Assembly (NCBI GenBank): GCA_937142855.1
Contig: CAKZQZ010000040.1
Span: 1 to 35,544 of the forward strand
DNA: 35,544 nucleotides
Origin: an uncultured Alphaproteobacteria bacterium
GTDB lineage: Bacteria > Pseudomonadota > Alphaproteobacteria > Puniceispirillales > Marisalimonadaceae
Direction of reading: 5' to 3'
Shown here one piece after another: positions 33,089 to 35,544 of this stretch (position 1 is its first letter; every line of letters starts with the position of its first letter). A program made the position numbers and the translations under genes. Under the pieces are notes generated by a model that searched no databases, had not been told where the DNA came from, and worked only from the letters and a program-made list of their open reading frames with translations.

Positions 33089-33955
33089 ATGATTGTAAAA
33101 AAATTACATGAAAATATTGGAATTTCAATTCAAGGGATTACTCTTTCAAACATTGATGATCATACCTTTCAAGAAATAAAAAACCTATGGCTTGAGCATT
33201 TAATAATTTTATTTCCAAACCAAAATATTTCTGATGAAGATCACATCAAATTTGGAAAGAGATTTGGTAACCTTGAAGTTCATCCATCTTTATCTCATAG
33301 ATCCTCAAAAAACCCTGAAATTTATAGAGTTTCTAATGTTGATGAAAATGGAAACATTATTCCTAACAAAGAAACTTCATGGCAATATTTAAAACAATCC
33401 TGGCTTTGGCACACCGATAGCTCGTTTAGAAAGATTCCAAGTAATGGGTCTATCCTTCATGGTATTTCTACTACTAATGAAGGAGGAAATACTCTTTTTG
33501 CCAACATGTATAAAGCCTATGAGGATCTAGATAAATCTATAAAAGAAAAAATTAAAAAATTAGAAGTAATTCATGACCATGATTATATAATAAGTTTGTC
33601 TAAAGAATTGAGCAAAAGAAAAAATAAAGGTGATTACGTTAAACTTGATCCAGTAATTCATCCTTTAGTAAGAAGACACCCCTCAACAAAAAAGCCTAGT
33701 CTTTTTTTATCTCCTCATACAATGGTAAGCATTGTAGATTATAATTATAACGAAGGTAGAGAATTATTAGATTACTTAACTAATCACGCAACACAACCAA
33801 AGTATGTATATAAACATTCTTGGAATAATCACGATATAGTAATGTGGGATAATCGTTGTACTATGCATTCAGTAGAGCCTTTTGATAATAATAACATCAA
33901 AAGAATAATGCATAGGGTTACATTAGTTGGTGATCAAGAACCAATAATAGCTTAG
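33089..33955 (+). CDS. TauD/TfdA family Fe(II)/2-oxoglutarate dioxygenase (second copy)
   Basis: Seen: 288 residues. Ligands H108 and D110 in WHTDSSFR, H260 in WDNRCTMHSVEP and arginines near 272-276 (KRIMHR) complete the site. It is related to but clearly different from the copy at 11213, with the same spacing of HxD and the distal histidine. Known reactions as for the family: oxidation of sulfonates, aryloxy acids or carnitine-like compounds. No ribosome-binding site is evident before the ATG. Stands alone after a 112-bp gap; the sulfur transporter pair upstream might hint at a sulfonate, but that is weak. Confidence 0.88.
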   Translation: MIVKKLHENIGISIQGITLSNIDDHTFQEIKNLWLEHLIILFPNQNISDEDHIKFGKRFGNLEVHPSLSHRSSKNPEIYRVSNVDENGNIIPNKETSWQYLKQSWLWHTDSSFRKIPSNGSILHGISTTNEGGNTLFANMYKAYEDLDKSIKEKIKKLEVIHDHDYIISLSKELSKRKNKGDYVKLDPVIHPLVRRHPSTKKPSLFLSPHTMVSIVDYNYNEGRELLDYLTNHATQPKYVYKHSWNNHDIVMWDNRCTMHSVEPFDNNNIKRIMHRVTLVGDQEPIIA

Positions 33956-34001
33956 TATATTAATCGATAAAAAATTAAGTTTGTAAGCTCAATCAGTGAC
34001 G

Positions 34002-35276
34002 TTAAAGACCAGCTACAACTTCTTTAGTTATTGCTCTTGGCCTAGTTATTGACAAAAGTGTTCGGGCTTCTTGTTGTCTACCATCGCGGACGAGGCAAGA
34101 AGCTAGTGAGTAGTCAATTAGATCACGTTGTGCTTTAGAACCGCCGATCCTGGCATGGTCGCGCATGGCATGACAGAATTGTTTGGCCGCCATAGCCCAA
34201 TTTTCATCTTCCATCTCTTTATACCCTGTCGCAAGAGTCTTAGTAAGGTCACTTACTGGTCCATTATTGCTGTGTATTAGAGCTTCAAGCGCATCTCTGT
34301 TGCCACTTCGTGAATGCGTAATAGCAGCATGAAGGTCTGCAAATCCTAGTCCAGGGTTTGGAAATCTTGCAAGAGAATATGCACTAAGTTTTTTCCAACG
34401 CTCAACAGGAACTTTTAAACCTGCAAGTTCTGCACGAAATAAAAGTGATGCAGCATCGGTTAAAACGTTCAGCGGTGGCCCTTGACTTTGCTCTGGTGAA
34501 ATATTGATATCCAAAACTTGCCACATCCGATCTATGTCACCTGTTTCTAAAGACCAAAGTCCAACATGCCAGTAAATATGGTTGTATAACGTTGCTGATG
34601 GATCATAATCCTTGCACCAATTTGATAAGTAGTTAAGACCCTCTTTATCTTCCATATTTTCATAATAGAGATGTGCACGAATATGAGCCGTGTGCGCACT
34701 TCTTGGATTAGCATTCATTGCAATCTCTATGTTTTCTTGAGCTGATGCAAGTTGACCAACTTCTATCTGGGCAAATGCTAATTGGGTACGAAACCACCAA
34801 TTGTCACCGTAGTAAGGCGATAGACGAGAAATAAAGGCAAGTTGTTCTGCCTCGCGTCCAGGCAAGCCAGAAAAACCAATTAAACCAAAGACACTTGTAC
34901 ACATTTGAGCGATCATGACATCAGCGGGCCACTCTTCAACGTGTTTATAAACAGCAGCACGAGCTGCAGGTGCATTACCCTCTAAAAGTAAAGTAGATGC
35001 TTCAATGTGTGAACGCTCTCGTGCACTCAAACTTGATGCTAAATCACGGGATTTTCTAAGACATGACATTACACGATCAGGTTGGCCCAGTAACTGCAAA
35101 TTACGAGCAAGGCCTATGTATGCTAGTGCAAAACTCTCGTCAGCATTAATAGCAGTTTCAAACGCATCTGAAACACCCAACTCTGCCCCAAGAAACTTAC
35201 TAACTCCTAAGTCATAAGCATCACGTGCCTGAACTGAGAGTGTTGCAACAGGGTTTCCATAGGCGTCATCAAGCAT
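34002..35276 (-). CDS. TTC38-like tetratricopeptide repeat protein
   Basis: Seen: 424 residues, all helical, with TPR-like pairs through most of its length. The sequence matches the TTC38 group: opening YGNPVATLSVQARDAYDLGV, then REAEQLAFISRLSPYYGDNWW, NPRSAHTAHIRAHLYYEN and YNHIYWHVGLWSLETGD. Known: TTC38-like proteins are widespread in bacteria and eukaryotes with no settled function; protein-protein binding is assumed. Odd: GC is roughly 45 % on the lines I counted (one line reaches 60 %) against about 30 % around it, and codons look different, which suggests transfer from a higher-GC bacterium. It lies beside the 3' end of tRNA-Pro. An AGG lies eight bases before the ATG. Confidence 0.85.
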   Translation of the reverse strand: MLDDAYGNPVATLSVQARDAYDLGVSKFLGAELGVSDAFETAINADESFALAYIGLARNLQLLGQPDRVMSCLRKSRDLASSLSARERSHIEASTLLLEGNAPAARAAVYKHVEEWPADVMIAQMCTSVFGLIGFSGLPGREAEQLAFISRLSPYYGDNWWFRTQLAFAQIEVGQLASAQENIEIAMNANPRSAHTAHIRAHLYYENMEDKEGLNYLSNWCKDYDPSATLYNHIYWHVGLWSLETGDIDRMWQVLDINISPEQSQGPPLNVLTDAASLLFRAELAGLKVPVERWKKLSAYSLARFPNPGLGFADLHAAITHSRSGNRDALEALIHSNNGPVSDLTKTLATGYKEMEDENWAMAAKQFCHAMRDHARIGGSKAQRDLIDYSLASCLVRDGRQQEARTLLSITRPRAITKEVVAGL

Positions 35277-35471
35277 CTCATAAACCTATCATTATTTTAC
35301 CACATAATCATAGCAATATATCAAATATAAGCAATGAATGCAGATCAAAAATACCTAAGTAAACAAAAACAGTTTAATAGTTAAACAATACCACTATTTT
35401 ATGCAGTCAAATAAAATTTATTAGAAAATATGGGGGATGTTGCCTGATATACCTTTCAACACTTTAAATGT
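35277..35471. other. AT-rich gap between the TPR gene and tRNA-Pro
   Basis: About 195 bp without a convincing gene. It must hold the TPR gene promoter. I see no repeat of the tRNA 3' end and no integrase remnant here. Confidence 0.5.

Positions 35472-35544
<73 letters not shown>

Overview
The window is an AT-rich (roughly 30 % GC by eye), gene-dense chromosomal segment that looks like an alphaproteobacterium, most likely a marine one. The evidence is a phaZ / phaC-phaP-phaR block arranged as in Rhodobacter and Paracoccus, a DUF2842-type small membrane protein, the four-gene 'ligase-associated' DNA repair cluster, and many Fe(II)/2-oxoglutarate dioxygenases. Low-GC clades near SAR116 or AEGEAN-169 would fit, but the sequence alone does not settle the genus. 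No CRISPR array, insertion sequence, prophage or rRNA is visible. The only RNA gene is a tRNA-Pro(UGG) cut by the right edge.

Layout. 1-2957 (leftward): six tightly packed genes for exported or membrane proteins, namely a glycine-zipper protein, a lipoprotein, two coiled-coil periplasmic proteins, a small MotA/TolQ/ExbB-like channel protein and the start of a further exported protein. I cannot assign this operon to a known system. 3032-3844: an EndA-type secreted nuclease. 3924-4688: a phytanoyl-CoA-dioxygenase-like enzyme. 4821-8115 (rightward): a coupled trio of an M19-dipeptidase-like protein lacking part of its metal site, a 567-residue protein I do not recognise, and a DUF3726-like protein. 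8112-11100 (leftward) and 11213-14862 (rightward): two divergent groups of catabolic enzymes (enolase superfamily, DUF2842, SDR, VOC; then TauD, a PuuE-like deacetylase and gamma-glutamyltransferase) whose common substrate is unknown.

14946-20077 is a polyhydroxybutyrate locus: phaB and phaZ leftward, phaC, phaP and phaR rightward. PhaB makes the monomer, PhaC polymerises it, PhaP coats the granule, PhaZ depolymerises it and PhaR represses the system. TGC-rich elements at the phaP promoter are likely PhaR operators. It is followed by a BT1/folate-biopterin-type transporter, a 2OG-Fe(II) oxygenase, a YeiH-type exporter and a small unknown protein. 23823-29483 is the DNA repair cluster: metallophosphoesterase and Lhr-like helicase leftward, MBL exonuclease and ATP-dependent ligase rightward, with the two arms separated by only 11 bp. 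Then come an MBL hydrolase, an enoyl-CoA isomerase-like protein, an orphan PcaD-like hydrolase, a split YeeE/YedE sulfur transporter pair and a second TauD dioxygenase. The right end holds a TTC38-like TPR gene of clearly higher GC beside the 3' end of tRNA-Pro, which suggests acquired DNA.

Gene starts were adjusted from ribosome-binding sites and family lengths in several cases (endonuclease, phaB, phasin, helicase, pcaD, small protein at 23765). The best candidates for something undescribed are the left-edge envelope operon and the M19-like/567-residue/DUF3726 trio.
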